The position numbers were made by a program, and so were the translations under genes. This document shows, in pieces, positions 1 through 9,414 of a DNA stretch of 64,000 nt; position 1 is the stretch's first letter, and the number at the start of each line of letters is the position of its first letter. The notes below the pieces were generated by a model that made no database searches, was not told the origin of the DNA, and saw nothing but the letters and a program-made list of their open reading frames with translations. Source of the stretch: Pararhizobium antarcticum (GTDB lineage Bacteria; Pseudomonadota; Alphaproteobacteria; Rhizobiales; Rhizobiaceae); NCBI RefSeq assembly GCF_001885585.1, contig NZ_LSRP01000001.1:237161-301160 (forward strand). The letters run 5' to 3'.

Positions 1-1
1 T

Positions 2-253
2 TTCCCTGACGTGCCGCTGATCGTCGATGCGGGCCTCGGTCGTCCATCGCACGCAGCCCTCGTCATGGAACTCGGCTTCGATGCCGTTCTCCTGAACACG
101 GCTGTTGCCGGCGCTGGCGACCCGGTGCAGATGGCCGGAGCCTTCGCCAGAGCTGTCGAAGCTGGCCGTTCCGGTTATCAGGCCGGACTTCTGGAACCGC
201 GCGACATGGCGGTGCCCTCGACACCGGTTATCGGCAAGGCGGTGTTCTCGTGA
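2..253 (+). CDS. thiG: Thiazole synthase ThiG, C-terminal part
   Basis: The frame is open from the window edge to the TGA at 253, so only the last ~83 residues are present. ThiG builds the thiazole phosphate half of thiamine from 1-deoxy-xylulose-5-phosphate, dehydroglycine and ThiS-thiocarboxylate in the cytoplasm. The visible part has the family's phosphate-binding end of the TIM barrel: [11 protein letters not shown] followed by [20 protein letters not shown]. The next gene, thiE, starts with GTG inside this stop codon (GTGA overlap), which supports an operon thi(C/O/S)GED whose upstream part lies outside the window. Confidence 0.92.
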   Translation, partial: FPDVPLIVDAGLGRPSHAALVMELGFDAVLLNTAVAGAGDPVQMAGAFARAVEAGRSGYQAGLLEPRDMAVPSTPVIGKAVFS

Positions 254-855
254 GGCTCGACCCCTTCTACCTGATCGTCGACAGCGCCGCCTGGATCGAC
301 CGCCTCGTGCCCCTCGGCGTCAAGCTCCTGCAATTGCGCATCAAGGATGCGCCGGAGCCGGTCGTGCGGGCTGAAATCCGCAGGGCAAGAGAAATCTGTG
401 GCCAATATGACTGCCAGTTGGTCGTCAACGATTACTGGCAACTGGCCATCGAAGAAGGCTGCGATTTCATCCATCTCGGACAGGAGGATCTGGCGACTGC
501 CGATCTGCCGGCAATCCGCAAGGCCGGACTGAAGCTTGGGCTGAGCACCCACGACGAGGCCGAACTCGAAACAGCCCTTGCCGCCAGGCCCGATTATATT
601 GCGCTCGGCCCGGTCTATCCGACGATCCTGAAAAAGATGCCCTGGGCACCGCAGGGGCTCGAGCGGCTTTCCGACTGGAAACAGAAAATCGGGGCGTTGC
701 CGCTGGTGGCGATCGGCGGACTTACCATCGATCGGCTGGACGGGGTCTTTGCAGCCGGTGCCAACAGCGCCGCCGTCGTCACCGACATCACCCTGAACGA
801 AGACCCGGAAAAACGGACACGGCAATGGATCGAGAAGACAAAAGCATGGCGCTAG
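250..855 (+). CDS. thiE: Thiamine-phosphate synthase ThiE
   Basis: This 201-residue protein joins HMP pyrophosphate to thiazole phosphate to give thiamine phosphate. It has the ThiE/TenI TIM-barrel signatures: LLQLRIKD near the N-terminus, VVNDYW for pyrimidine binding, IHLGQEDL, the [10 protein letters not shown] segment and the C-terminal VAIGGLT phosphate loop. The usual TKT after GPVYPT is replaced by ILKK, and the length is at the low end of the family, so it belongs to the short alphaproteobacterial type. The GTG start overlaps the thiG stop by four bases and the end overlaps thiD, so translation is probably coupled. Confidence 0.9.
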   Translation: MRLDPFYLIVDSAAWIDRLVPLGVKLLQLRIKDAPEPVVRAEIRRAREICGQYDCQLVVNDYWQLAIEEGCDFIHLGQEDLATADLPAIRKAGLKLGLSTHDEAELETALAARPDYIALGPVYPTILKKMPWAPQGLERLSDWKQKIGALPLVAIGGLTIDRLDGVFAAGANSAAVVTDITLNEDPEKRTRQWIEKTKAWR

Positions 856-1622
856 ACGCGCCCCCCTGTGTGCTCGTCATCGCCGGAAGCGATTCTTCCG
901 GTGGCGCCGGCATTGCCCGCGATATCGAGACCATCGCTGCGATTGGTGGCAGGACCTGCCTTGCGGTCACGGCGATCACGGTCCAGACCCATGCTGCCGT
1001 CCGAACAGTGGAAACGCTCGACGCCGATCTTGTGGCGGCGCAGATGCGGGCTGCACTCGAGGCAAACCCCGTCGCCGCGATCAAGATCGGCATGCTGGCA
1101 AGCCGGGAAATCATTGCAGCCGTGTCGGCCGTGCTTGGCGAACACAGACACCTGCCGGTCGTGCTCGACCCGGTTTTTGTTTCCTCGTCGGGCGGCAGCC
1201 TCCTCAGCGTGGACGCAATCGAAAGCCTGAAACAGGACCTGATGCCGCTCTGCCGTCTCGTCACCCCGAACCTTCCGGAACTCGCCCTGCTCGCCGGCGC
1301 ATCGCATCCTGCAGCCGGCGATGACGCAGCGATCGTGCAGGCGCGCACTCTGCTTTCAGGAAAGAATGCGATCCTGATAAAGGGCGGTCATGCGGCAGGC
1401 CCTCGATCGACGGACCTTTTGGTAGCTGCCGACGGAACGGTTGCGCGGTTCGACGCTCCGCGTCTCTCCGCCAGCATGCGGGGCACCGGCTGCATGCTGG
1501 CAAGCGCCATCGCCATCCATCTGGCAGCAGGTCACCCGCTGGACGACAGCATCCGCCATGCAAAGGCGCATGTCTTCGACAAGCTGCGTGCCGAGGGCAC
1601 TCCCCCGGCGGCAGGCGGATAA
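846..1622 (+). CDS. thiD: Hydroxymethylpyrimidine (phosphate) kinase ThiD
   Basis: ThiD phosphorylates HMP and HMP-P to HMP-PP, the partner substrate of ThiE. The protein of 258 residues starts VLVIAGSDSSGGAGI, the family's substrate loop. It also has IKIGMLAS, the LDPVFVSSSG segment, ILIKGGHA, and RGTGCMLASAIA with the catalytic Cys-containing anion hole. I prefer the ATG at 846, which has a GAGAAGAC ribosome-binding site and a 10-base overlap with thiE. An ATG at 825 would add seven residues before the conserved start. It is the last thiamine gene, and its stop lies seven bases from the end of the convergent aldolase gene. Confidence 0.92.
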   Translation: MALDAPPCVLVIAGSDSSGGAGIARDIETIAAIGGRTCLAVTAITVQTHAAVRTVETLDADLVAAQMRAALEANPVAAIKIGMLASREIIAAVSAVLGEHRHLPVVLDPVFVSSSGGSLLSVDAIESLKQDLMPLCRLVTPNLPELALLAGASHPAAGDDAAIVQARTLLSGKNAILIKGGHAAGPRSTDLLVAADGTVARFDAPRLSASMRGTGCMLASAIAIHLAAGHPLDDSIRHAKAHVFDKLRAEGTPPAAGG

Positions 1623-1629
1623 ATCCGGG

Positions 1630-2331
1630 TCAGGCCTGCGCGCGCGGCCGGGCAAGATCGTTGACGCCTTCCGGATCGGGCGCATTGCCATAGCTCATGC
1701 GGCGCATCTGGGCGATGACCCGTTCCATCTCATCATCGGGCAGCACCGGCGGCTCGCCAAGCGTCAGCGCCTGTACATACATGCGCGACAGGGTCTCGAT
1801 CTCGATTCCCATCCAAAGGGCGCTTTCGAGATCCTTGCCAAGCGAGATCTGACCGTGCTGACCAAGAAGGCAGGCGGTGCGGTCTTTCAGTGCTGTAAGC
1901 GCATTGTCGGACAGGGCCTGCGTGCCGAAGGTCGCATAACCGGCACAGCGCACGGTGGTACCGCCGGCAATACCGGTCATATAATGGAAGCTCGGAATGG
2001 TCTTGTGATGGCAGGCCAGCGTCGTCGCATAAATCGAATGGCAGTGAAGCACGACATTGATGTCGGTCCGCTGGCGCAGGATATCGCGGTGGAAACGCCA
2101 CTCCGAGGACGGGCGGCGGCCGACATAGGTGCCGTCTAAATCCATCTCCACGAGGTCTTCCGGCTGCATCGTATCATAGGGCAGCGAAGACGGCGTGATC
2201 AGGAACCCGGTATCGGTGCGCACCGATAGGTTGCCGGCAGTTCCCTGGTTGATGCCGCTCGAATTCATCCTTCGGCAGATATCGACCATTTCGCGGCGCA
2301 GCGCCGCAACGTCCGTGGAAGTGGTGCTCAT
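1630..2331 (-). CDS. Class II aldolase (fuculose-1-phosphate aldolase type)
   Basis: This 233-residue protein belongs to the zinc class II aldolase/AraD-FucA family, which cleaves a ketose-1-phosphate to DHAP and an aldehyde (or, in some members, epimerises pentulose phosphates). Visible features are GNLSVR with the phosphate site, SSEWRFH with the catalytic Glu, the HCHS zinc pair and LGQHG with the third zinc His. It is the last gene of a minus-strand sugar operon, after an FGGY kinase (4-base overlap) and a 3-epimerase. This suggests the order epimerise, phosphorylate, cleave. The exact sugar is not shown by the sequence. Confidence 0.85.
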   Translation of the reverse strand: MSTTSTDVAALRREMVDICRRMNSSGINQGTAGNLSVRTDTGFLITPSSLPYDTMQPEDLVEMDLDGTYVGRRPSSEWRFHRDILRQRTDINVVLHCHSIYATTLACHHKTIPSFHYMTGIAGGTTVRCAGYATFGTQALSDNALTALKDRTACLLGQHGQISLGKDLESALWMGIEIETLSRMYVQALTLGEPPVLPDDEMERVIAQMRRMSYGNAPDPEGVNDLARPRAQA

Positions 2332-3842
2332 GGTGTAGACCTTTCTGTCATATTCCCCGGTTTGGGGTGGGCCTGTGTATCGGTGTGAAGCTGTGTGTTG
2401 GAGCGCGAAAGCCGACGCCAGCGCTGCGCGTAGCCGGCAAGAGCATCGCCTGTGCCGGGGATAGAAGGAAAGGCGATGGAAACCGGCGTATTGAGCGCGA
2501 TCGGCGCCTTGTCCCGTCGTGTTGCATGGCCGGCCAGAAGCGCGGCACCGGAGGCCACGCCATAGGCATCAAGGCTGTAGAGTGTCTCTCGACCAGGACG
2601 CAAGGCAGCCACGAGCCCGGCATAAAGCGGCTCGCGCAGGAAATTGCCATCGAGCACCACGAGGCCTTCGCTGCCGAGCGCATCGAGGCATTCCGCTGTC
2701 AGGAGCGCGGTATAGAGCACCGCAAGCGCCTTGCGCTCGGCCGGATCACCTGGCAAAGGCCCGACGATACGGCCCTGTCCGGCGCTGCCGGGAAACAGCC
2801 CGTCATCGTCGCCGAAGGATGGCAACGCCATCGTGCCCCGGTCCACCAGACGGAGAAGTGTCTCGATGGAAACCGGCGGCCCCTCTGCCTGCTGACCAGC
2901 AACAAGGGAAAACTCGCGCCCGCCCATGGTCAGCGCGCCGCCCACTGGCCGGCCGTCGACATCAGCATTGCAGGTCATGCCGCGATGTTCGTCCAGCCGC
3001 GCGAGTGCAACCGTGCTGCTGAGCGCGACGATCCAGGTTCCCGTCGAGACCACTGTTGCTTGCTCAAGACCGGCCGCCTGGTAGCGATAGAAATTGGCGC
3101 TGCTGTCATGGATGCCGGCGAGCACATCGATATCCCGCGCGATACCGTAGCGATCCGCAAGTGCAGGCCGGATCTTGCCGATCCTCTGCCATGCCGCAGC
3201 AAAGGGCGGCATCAGAGCCTGCCAGCCGCAGGCCGCGACAATCGGCGCCCAGTGCCGTTCGACCGTGTTCCAGAAATGCGACTGGGCGCCAAGAAAGGTG
3301 GCTTCCGAAACAGCGACGCCGCTCAGTCGCCAGGCCCAGTATTGCGGGACGCCAAGAAACCACCGGGCCTTGGCGAAGGCCTCCGGCTGGACCTGCTGCA
3401 TCCAGTACATCTGCCTCGCCTGATGCGTGGCCCCGAGCATCAACGCGCTGCCACGATCGAAGAACGAGCCGGACAGCGGCACATAACCGAGCCGGATGTC
3501 TTCCGGCAGCGGCTGCTCGTAGTCGATCATCGGCAGCGCCGCACCGTCGCCATTGTGATCCGGGTCACCCCCGACGAGAACACCGCCGGACCCATGACCG
3601 GAGGTGACGACGGCTGTGATGTCGTGGCGAAGGCAAAGCTCTGTCAGCGATGACATCACCCAGTCTCCGATCCCGACAAGATCGTGTTCCCGCCAAAACG
3701 GTCCGTCCACGACCCGGTTGGCGACGGAAACTGTTTCCAGGATCGTCCCGTCTTGGCAGACGGCACTCAGCTTGACATTGGTCTTGCCGACATCGAGCAC
3801 GGCGATGCGGGCGTCTGGTCTTTCCCGCATCTCCTTCGCCAT
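2328..3842 (-). CDS. FGGY-family carbohydrate kinase
   Basis: The 504-residue protein is an ATP-dependent sugar kinase of the FGGY fold, full length for the family. Evidence is the N-terminal phosphate loop DVGKTNVKLS, the catalytic Asp in GIHDSSAN, and the second-domain STGTWIVALSS ATP loop. DVGKTN and the lack of a clear glycerol or xylulose kinase signature place it near the fuculokinase/rhamnulokinase-like branches. It overlaps the aldolase gene by four bases and lies 29 bases from the epimerase gene. It probably phosphorylates the ketose made by the epimerase so that the aldolase can cleave it. The substrate is unknown. Confidence 0.85.
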   Translation of the reverse strand: MAKEMRERPDARIAVLDVGKTNVKLSAVCQDGTILETVSVANRVVDGPFWREHDLVGIGDWVMSSLTELCLRHDITAVVTSGHGSGGVLVGGDPDHNGDGAALPMIDYEQPLPEDIRLGYVPLSGSFFDRGSALMLGATHQARQMYWMQQVQPEAFAKARWFLGVPQYWAWRLSGVAVSEATFLGAQSHFWNTVERHWAPIVAACGWQALMPPFAAAWQRIGKIRPALADRYGIARDIDVLAGIHDSSANFYRYQAAGLEQATVVSTGTWIVALSSTVALARLDEHRGMTCNADVDGRPVGGALTMGGREFSLVAGQQAEGPPVSIETLLRLVDRGTMALPSFGDDDGLFPGSAGQGRIVGPLPGDPAERKALAVLYTALLTAECLDALGSEGLVVLDGNFLREPLYAGLVAALRPGRETLYSLDAYGVASGAALLAGHATRRDKAPIALNTPVSIAFPSIPGTGDALAGYAQRWRRLSRSNTQLHTDTQAHPKPGNMTERSTP

Positions 3843-3871
3843 CCGATGGTCCTTTCCGTTGAGCGTTCGCG

Positions 3872-4720
3872 TCAGATCAGGCCGTATTGCGCCGCCTTGT
3901 TGCGCAGGAAGGGCAGGCCGTTGCCCATGACTTCCGCTTCGTCCTTGGCAACCGGGCGCCAGACCGCAAGCCCGTAGGCGACCTCCGGCGGCATATTGAT
4001 GAAGCTCTCCATTGCCAGCCCGCCCTTGAAGCCGATCGCGGCAAGCGCCGCATAGATCTCGTCCCAGGGCACATTGCCGTAGCCGGGCGTACCGCGGTCG
4101 CTTTCGGAGAGATGGATGTATTTCAGGTGATCGCGGGCCACGAGAATGCCGTTGGCCGCACCCTTTTCCTCAATGTTCATGTGATAGGTATCGAGGTGAA
4201 CGAAGACATTATCGGCACCGACGCGCTCGATCATATCGACCGCCTGCGCCGCCGTGTTGATCAGGTGGTTTTCATAGCGATTGACCGCTTCGACCCCCAG
4301 TTGGATGCCGCGTGTCTTGGCGTGTTTCGCCGCCGCCTGCAATGCGCGGGCGATGTTGTCATATTCCTTCTCGGTCGGGGGCACGCCGGTGCGCTCGCCG
4401 ATACCGCCGAAGATCACGCCGGACAGGGCCTCGGCGCCCATGTCCGCCGTCTTGTCGATGGCGACCGTGAGATGCTCGACGGCCTTTTCGGGATGCACGG
4501 AAGCCCAGGCATGTTCCGGCAGGCCGAGCGAGCAGACCGAGCGCAACTGGTGTTTTTCCAGAAGCTTGCGGCTGTGATCCGCATCGACCGCAGGCGCGTT
4601 CAAGAGCGCGATCTCGATGAAATCCATCTTGTACTTCACCGCGGCGGCAATTGCCTTTTCCGCGCCCTCGCGGTTCCAGTTCATTGTCCACATGCTTGTG
4701 TGAACGCCAAAACCTTCCAT
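3872..4720 (-). CDS. Ketose 3-epimerase family protein (D-tagatose/D-psicose type)
   Basis: This 282-residue TIM-barrel protein belongs to the xylose isomerase-like family of ketose 3-epimerases. Putative Mn ligands are Glu144, Asp177 (LDTYH), His203 and Glu238. Their spacing of 33, 26 and 35 residues is the same as I recall for the Agrobacterium psicose 3-epimerase ligands (152, 185, 211, 246). Glu150, in VNRYE, lies six residues after Glu144, as in that enzyme. The gene sits between the importer genes and the kinase and aldolase genes, so it probably epimerises the imported sugar or its ketose form. The substrate is inferred only at the level of a ketose. Confidence 0.82.
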   Translation of the reverse strand: MEGFGVHTSMWTMNWNREGAEKAIAAAVKYKMDFIEIALLNAPAVDADHSRKLLEKHQLRSVCSLGLPEHAWASVHPEKAVEHLTVAIDKTADMGAEALSGVIFGGIGERTGVPPTEKEYDNIARALQAAAKHAKTRGIQLGVEAVNRYENHLINTAAQAVDMIERVGADNVFVHLDTYHMNIEEKGAANGILVARDHLKYIHLSESDRGTPGYGNVPWDEIYAALAAIGFKGGLAMESFINMPPEVAYGLAVWRPVAKDEAEVMGNGLPFLRNKAAQYGLI

Positions 4721-4724
4721 GGTC

Positions 4725-5720
4725 CTATCCCTTCTTGCGTTTGAAAATCTTGAAATGCGAGGATGCCCAGCGCAGCAGCATCACGGCGATGAGCAGGATG
4801 CCCCAGACGGCGGTTGCTAAGTGCTGGTTGGCGCCCATCAGATTGAGCCCCGATGACAGAAGCTGGAGCACGACCAGCGCGAGGAAGACCGGAATGACCC
4901 GGCCGAAGCCGCCGAACGGATTGACCCCGCCGAGGAAGCAGGCCAGCACCGTGATCAACAGGTAGGATTCGCCGTGGCCGACCCGCACCGAATTGAACCG
5001 CGCCAGCATGATGATGCCGGCTATCGCGCACATCGCACCCGACAGCATGTAGACGAGCACGAGCACCTTGCGGGTGTTGATGCCCGAATAGCGCGCGGCC
5101 TCGATGTTGGACCCGATCATATAGGTGCCGAAGCCGAGCTTGGTGCGGGTCAGGAGCACATGCCAGAGGAGTACGCAGGCGATGAGGATCAGAAGCGGGA
5201 TCGGCACGCCGAGAATGCTGCCGTGACCGATCGGCTGCAGGAAGGCCGGGAAACCGGAGACATCGCCGCCGCGCGTCAGGAATTCGCCAAGGCCACGCAG
5301 AAAGATCATCATCGACAGCGAGACCAGGATCGGATGCGCCTTGGTATAGGCGATGACCAGGCCCATCAGCAGGCCGCTCAAAGCGCCGACGCCGATGGCC
5401 AGCAGGCTGCCGATCAGGAAGGCGCCAGGTCCGGCATCGACACCGCCATTCTTCTGCAGGTACCAGGCGACCGTCAGGCCGGCGATATTGGCGGTGAAGG
5501 TGATGGCCAGATTGAGCCCGCCGGTCAGGATCGGCAGGAGCATGGCGAGCGTCAACAGCCCGAGCTCGGGCAACTGGAACGCCACGGAGCCAAAGGTCGC
5601 CCCCGTCAGGAACTGCGGCGAGCCGATGCTGAAGACGATCATCACGGCAATGAAGGCGGCCCCCGGCCCGGCAATGTCAGGACCGACCCAATGCGAGACG
5701 CGGTTGAGGAAGGATCTCAT
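4725..5720 (-). CDS. Ribose-type sugar ABC transporter permease
   Basis: The 331-residue, mostly hydrophobic protein has about 8-10 membrane segments and belongs to the RbsC/BPD_transp_2 family of inner-membrane permeases. The segment around GSNIEAARYSGIN is the conserved cytoplasmic loop that touches the ATPase. It overlaps the second permease gene by four bases and ends four bases before the epimerase gene. With its partner permease it forms the channel of the sugar importer at 4725-9285. Confidence 0.9.
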   Translation of the reverse strand: MRSFLNRVSHWVGPDIAGPGAAFIAVMIVFSIGSPQFLTGATFGSVAFQLPELGLLTLAMLLPILTGGLNLAITFTANIAGLTVAWYLQKNGGVDAGPGAFLIGSLLAIGVGALSGLLMGLVIAYTKAHPILVSLSMMIFLRGLGEFLTRGGDVSGFPAFLQPIGHGSILGVPIPLLILIACVLLWHVLLTRTKLGFGTYMIGSNIEAARYSGINTRKVLVLVYMLSGAMCAIAGIIMLARFNSVRVGHGESYLLITVLACFLGGVNPFGGFGRVIPVFLALVVLQLLSSGLNLMGANQHLATAVWGILLIAVMLLRWASSHFKIFKRKKG

Positions 5721-6715
5721 CGGCGCGCTCCTTCCCGCATGAATGGCAAGAGACGCTCGATGCTGGTGTTGGACAGCGTGATCGCGACCAGGATGATGGC
5801 GCCGATGATCATCTTGAAGGCAAAGGGCGAGACACCCATCAGGTTGAGGCCGTTCTGGGTAATCGAAATCATCAGCACGCCGAGCACGCAGCCGAGCACC
5901 GTGCCCTTGCCGCCGCCCAGGCGCGCGCCGCCGAGAACCACCGCTGCGAGAACATCCAGTTCACGGCCGTAAAGCGCATTGGGCACGACCTCCTGCGCAT
6001 AGTGCGCCTGGATCAGACCCGCGATGCCGGCCATCAGGCCCAGCCAGCCAAAGGCGATGAACTGCATGGCGCCGACATTGATGCCGAAGCGGCGCGCGCC
6101 CTCCGGATTGTCGCCGAAGGCATAGAGCTGTCGCCCGGTGGTCGTACGGGTGATCAGCACCCAGGTGGCGATGACGCAGACGACCATGACCAGAACCGGA
6201 AGCGTGATTTCCACCCAGCTGCCATCGGCCATCTCATGCTCGAACAGGATAACGCGGCTCGTCAGCCAGTCCGGCAGATTGTAGATCGACACGCCACGCG
6301 TGAAGAACATCAGCAGGCCGAAATAGATATTGAAGGTGGCGATGGTGGCGACGATCGAGATGATCTTGAACCGGTGGATCAAGAGCGCATTGATCGCGCC
6401 GAGCGACACGCCGAGAACAGCCGCGATCACAAGGCCGGAGATCCAGCCGCCACCGCCGATGCTTTCCAGCAGAAGCGCCGCGACATACTGGACGACCGAG
6501 GCCGCGACCGCGAACGAGATGTCGATGCCGCCGGCGATCAGCACCACCAGCAAGCCCACGGCAAAGATGATGTTGACCGAACTCGTGTTCAAAAGGTCAA
6601 AGGCATTGCCGAGCGTGAAGAAGCGCTCTGTTGCCAGCGACAGGAACAGGCTGATGAGCAGGATGACGGCGAGAAGTGCAAATTCTGTGGCGTGGGATTG
6701 AATGATCTTACGCAT
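5717..6715 (-). CDS. Ribose-type sugar ABC transporter permease
   Basis: This 332-residue RbsC-family membrane protein has the conserved GDNPEGARRFGINV coupling loop and the AVVLGGARLGGGKGTVLG stretch typical of the family. The N-terminus carries a strong membrane segment after a short hydrophilic start. The gene overlaps the ATPase gene upstream by eight bases and the other permease gene by four, so all three are translated together. Two different permease genes beside a single fused ATPase gene suggest a heterodimeric channel. Confidence 0.9.
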   Translation of the reverse strand: MRKIIQSHATEFALLAVILLISLFLSLATERFFTLGNAFDLLNTSSVNIIFAVGLLVVLIAGGIDISFAVAASVVQYVAALLLESIGGGGWISGLVIAAVLGVSLGAINALLIHRFKIISIVATIATFNIYFGLLMFFTRGVSIYNLPDWLTSRVILFEHEMADGSWVEITLPVLVMVVCVIATWVLITRTTTGRQLYAFGDNPEGARRFGINVGAMQFIAFGWLGLMAGIAGLIQAHYAQEVVPNALYGRELDVLAAVVLGGARLGGGKGTVLGCVLGVLMISITQNGLNLMGVSPFAFKMIIGAIILVAITLSNTSIERLLPFMREGARR

Positions 6716-8222
6716 AGACGGCAGCCTCGATGTCCTTCAGCGTGCACTGACGCGGATCAAAAGCGCCGCTGATCCGGCCGCCGGCCATATGCAGCACGCG
6801 GTCCGCGTTGAAATAGACCTCCGGCACCTCGTCGGAGATAAGGATGATCGCCAGACCGCTTTCGGCCAGTTTCGCAACGATCTCGAAGATCCCGGCGCGC
6901 GCACCGACATCGACACCGACGGTCGGCGCATCGAGGATCAGGAGTTTCGGATCGGTCGCCAGCCATTTTGCAATCGCGATGCGCTGCTGGTTGCCGCCCG
7001 ACAGCGTCGAGATCGCATCGGTTTGCTTGCCGATCTTGACGCCGAGATCGGCGATCCATTGCGCAACCAGCCGCTGCTTGCGCTCGTCCGACAGCAAGCC
7101 GCCGGACCGAATGCCGTCAAGCGAGGCAATCACGAGATTGTCGGCGATCGACTGTGGCTGGATCAGACCAAGCGACAGCCGGTCCTCGGAAAGATAGGCG
7201 ACACCGGCCTCGATTGCCTCGCGGTTCGAGGAAAACCGCACGGGCTTGCCGTCCAGAAAAATCTCGCCGGATTGCGGCTTCGACATGCCGAACAGGGAGA
7301 GTGCGATTTCCGTGCGCCCGGCGCCGAGCAGGCCGGTGATGCCAAGCGTTTCGCCCTTGCGGACGGTAAAGGAAACATCCTCGAACTGGCCCGGTCGCGT
7401 CAGGTTCTTCACCTCCAGCACGACGGGGTTTGCGTCGCGCGTCTTGGCGCGCACGTGCTGGTCGAAGGTTCGGCCGGTCATCAGTTCGGTGATCCGCGAC
7501 TGGGTCAGACCCTCGGTCGGATAGACGCCGACAAGCGCGCCGTCGCGCAGCACCGTCAGACGGCTTGAAATCTCAAGCACTTCGGCCAGCCGGTGACTGA
7601 CGAACACGACGGCAACGCCTGAAGTCGAGAGCGTGCGCACGATCTCGAGCAGGTGATCGGTCTCGGACTGGGTCAGCGACGCCGTCGGCTCGTCCATGAA
7701 GACAATCTTCGCCTCGCCGACCAGGGCGCGGGCGATCGCCACGATCTGGCGCTGGGCGATCGGAAAGTCCTTGAGCGGCAGGTCGACATCAAGCGTCACG
7801 CCCAGCTTTTTCAAGGCCCGGATCGCAATCTCGCGCATGTGTCCATAATTCACGAAGCGCGGCCAGCGGCCGAGCAGGGTCTGGAAGGCGATGTTTTCGG
7901 CAACGGTCATCTCGGGAAACAGAGCGAGGTCCTGCCAGATCACCTGGATACCACCGTTCTGCGCCGTGACCGGCGACATCTGCGCATAGGTCTGGCCATC
8001 GTAATCAATGACAGCACCCGGTTCCGGGCGGTAGACGCCGGTGATGATCTTGATCAACGTGCTCTTGCCGGAGCCGTTTTCGCCGGCCAGGCAGTGCACT
8101 TCGCCCGGCAGGACATCGAAACTGACATTCTTCAGCGCCTTGACGCCGCCAAAGGTCATATTGATGTTGCGCAGGGACAGAAGCGGCCTTGGGCCTGCAT
8201 GTGCGCCGGAGGGCTCGGTCAT
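6708..8222 (-). CDS. Sugar ABC transporter ATP-binding protein (RbsA type)
   Basis: The 504-residue protein contains two ABC domains in tandem, as usual for ribose/galactose-type importers. The first half has a good Walker A (GENGSGKST), a signature starting IAQRQIVAIA and Walker B VFMDEPTAS. The second half has a degenerate Walker A (GLLGAGRTE), signature LSGGNQQRIAIAKWL, and a Walker B in which the usual Glu is Ala (LLILDAPT). The second site is therefore probably non-hydrolysing, which is common in this family. It energises the permease pair encoded immediately after it. Confidence 0.9.
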   Translation of the reverse strand: MTEPSGAHAGPRPLLSLRNINMTFGGVKALKNVSFDVLPGEVHCLAGENGSGKSTLIKIITGVYRPEPGAVIDYDGQTYAQMSPVTAQNGGIQVIWQDLALFPEMTVAENIAFQTLLGRWPRFVNYGHMREIAIRALKKLGVTLDVDLPLKDFPIAQRQIVAIARALVGEAKIVFMDEPTASLTQSETDHLLEIVRTLSTSGVAVVFVSHRLAEVLEISSRLTVLRDGALVGVYPTEGLTQSRITELMTGRTFDQHVRAKTRDANPVVLEVKNLTRPGQFEDVSFTVRKGETLGITGLLGAGRTEIALSLFGMSKPQSGEIFLDGKPVRFSSNREAIEAGVAYLSEDRLSLGLIQPQSIADNLVIASLDGIRSGGLLSDERKQRLVAQWIADLGVKIGKQTDAISTLSGGNQQRIAIAKWLATDPKLLILDAPTVGVDVGARAGIFEIVAKLAESGLAIILISDEVPEVYFNADRVLHMAGGRISGAFDPRQCTLKDIEAAVYA

Positions 8223-8307
8223 TCGGAATGCCTAACAGGAAATGCGGTCAGGGAACCTGCCGGGCCAGCCGAAGCCGGCCCAGCAGTCGGGAGAACCCTG
8301 TTGTGGA

Positions 8308-9285
8308 TCAGAGGCCCATGCCGGCCAGTTCGTCCACAGTGTCCTTGTTGATCGGCAGCAACTGGTCGACGATGATGTCGTTGCCAACAGGCTTGATCAC
8401 ACCGAGACCCGGAATGTCGTCGCCGTCCTTGACGCTTTCGCCCTTGATCAGGCGATCGGCCATGGTGACGAAGACTTCGCCAGCCTGCTTCGGATTCCAC
8501 ATGAAGCCGCCGGAAATGGCATCCGACTTGATGAGCTTCTGGCCCTGGCCGGGCGAAAACGGCCCGAGCACGAAGATTTCGCCGGTCTTGCGACGCTCTT
8601 CGACAGCACGGCCGGCACCGATCGGACCCTGGCTGCCGAAAGCGAGGAAGCCATGAAGGTTCGGATGGGCGGCGATCAGGTCAAGCGCCGTCGACCGGCT
8701 CTTGTCCACATCTTCAGCCACCCCATAGCGTTCGCCAACAAGCGTCATGTCCGGATGGTTGGCCTTGATATAGGCGATGGCGGCATCGGCCCAGGCATTG
8801 TGCAAAGGCACGGTCAGCGAACCGACGAAGACAGCATAATCGCCCTTGCCGCCCATTTTTTCCGCCAGCAGCTTGCCATGCGCCTCACCGAAACCGGTGG
8901 ACGACGCCAGTTCGAAGTTCCAGTCGGCGCCCTTCTGGCTCGGCGATTCATGGGTGACGACGAAAATGCCGGCATCCTTGGCTTTCTGCAGCACGGGTTC
9001 GAGCACCTTGGCATCATTCGGTACGACGCCGATGACCTTGACGCCCTGGGCGATCAGATCTTCGATGGCGCGCACCTGAAGCGCCGGATCGGCACTGGTC
9101 GGCCCGACCATGAAGGCATCGAGACCGAGCTTGGCACCCTGCTCCTTGATGCCGGCCTCCATGGCGTTGAACCACGGAATGCCGCCGATCTTGACGACCA
9201 CACCCACCTTGTCGGCAGCGAATGCCGAAAACGCAACACCAAGCGACAAGGACGCAGCAAGCGCCGCGACAACAAATTTCTTCAT
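8308..9285 (-). CDS. Periplasmic sugar-binding protein (peripl_BP_4 type)
   Basis: This is the substrate-binding protein of the ribose-type importer, 325 residues from the ATG at 9285. I prefer this start to one at 9309 because it has a GGAGGAGG ribosome-binding site and gives a clean signal peptide (MKKFVVAALAASLSLGVAFSAFA then ADKVGV). The body has the LacI/RbsB-like two-domain fold, with ALDLIAAHPNLHGFLAFG in the hinge region. It is the first gene of the operon, 85 bases before the ATPase gene, and faces the divergent LacI gene at 9625. Confidence 0.88.
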   Translation of the reverse strand: MKKFVVAALAASLSLGVAFSAFAADKVGVVVKIGGIPWFNAMEAGIKEQGAKLGLDAFMVGPTSADPALQVRAIEDLIAQGVKVIGVVPNDAKVLEPVLQKAKDAGIFVVTHESPSQKGADWNFELASSTGFGEAHGKLLAEKMGGKGDYAVFVGSLTVPLHNAWADAAIAYIKANHPDMTLVGERYGVAEDVDKSRSTALDLIAAHPNLHGFLAFGSQGPIGAGRAVEERRKTGEIFVLGPFSPGQGQKLIKSDAISGGFMWNPKQAGEVFVTMADRLIKGESVKDGDDIPGLGVIKPVGNDIIVDQLLPINKDTVDELAGMGL

Positions 9286-9414
9286 GCGATTTCCTCCTCC
9301 AAACCCCATCGGGGCATAATCCGGCCGCCGGGGACGACGGACCCTCCAAATCTGATCATGGATGGATGCGGGCTGGCCCTATCCTCCAAACCGCCTCCTC
9401 AAGCGGTACCGCGC

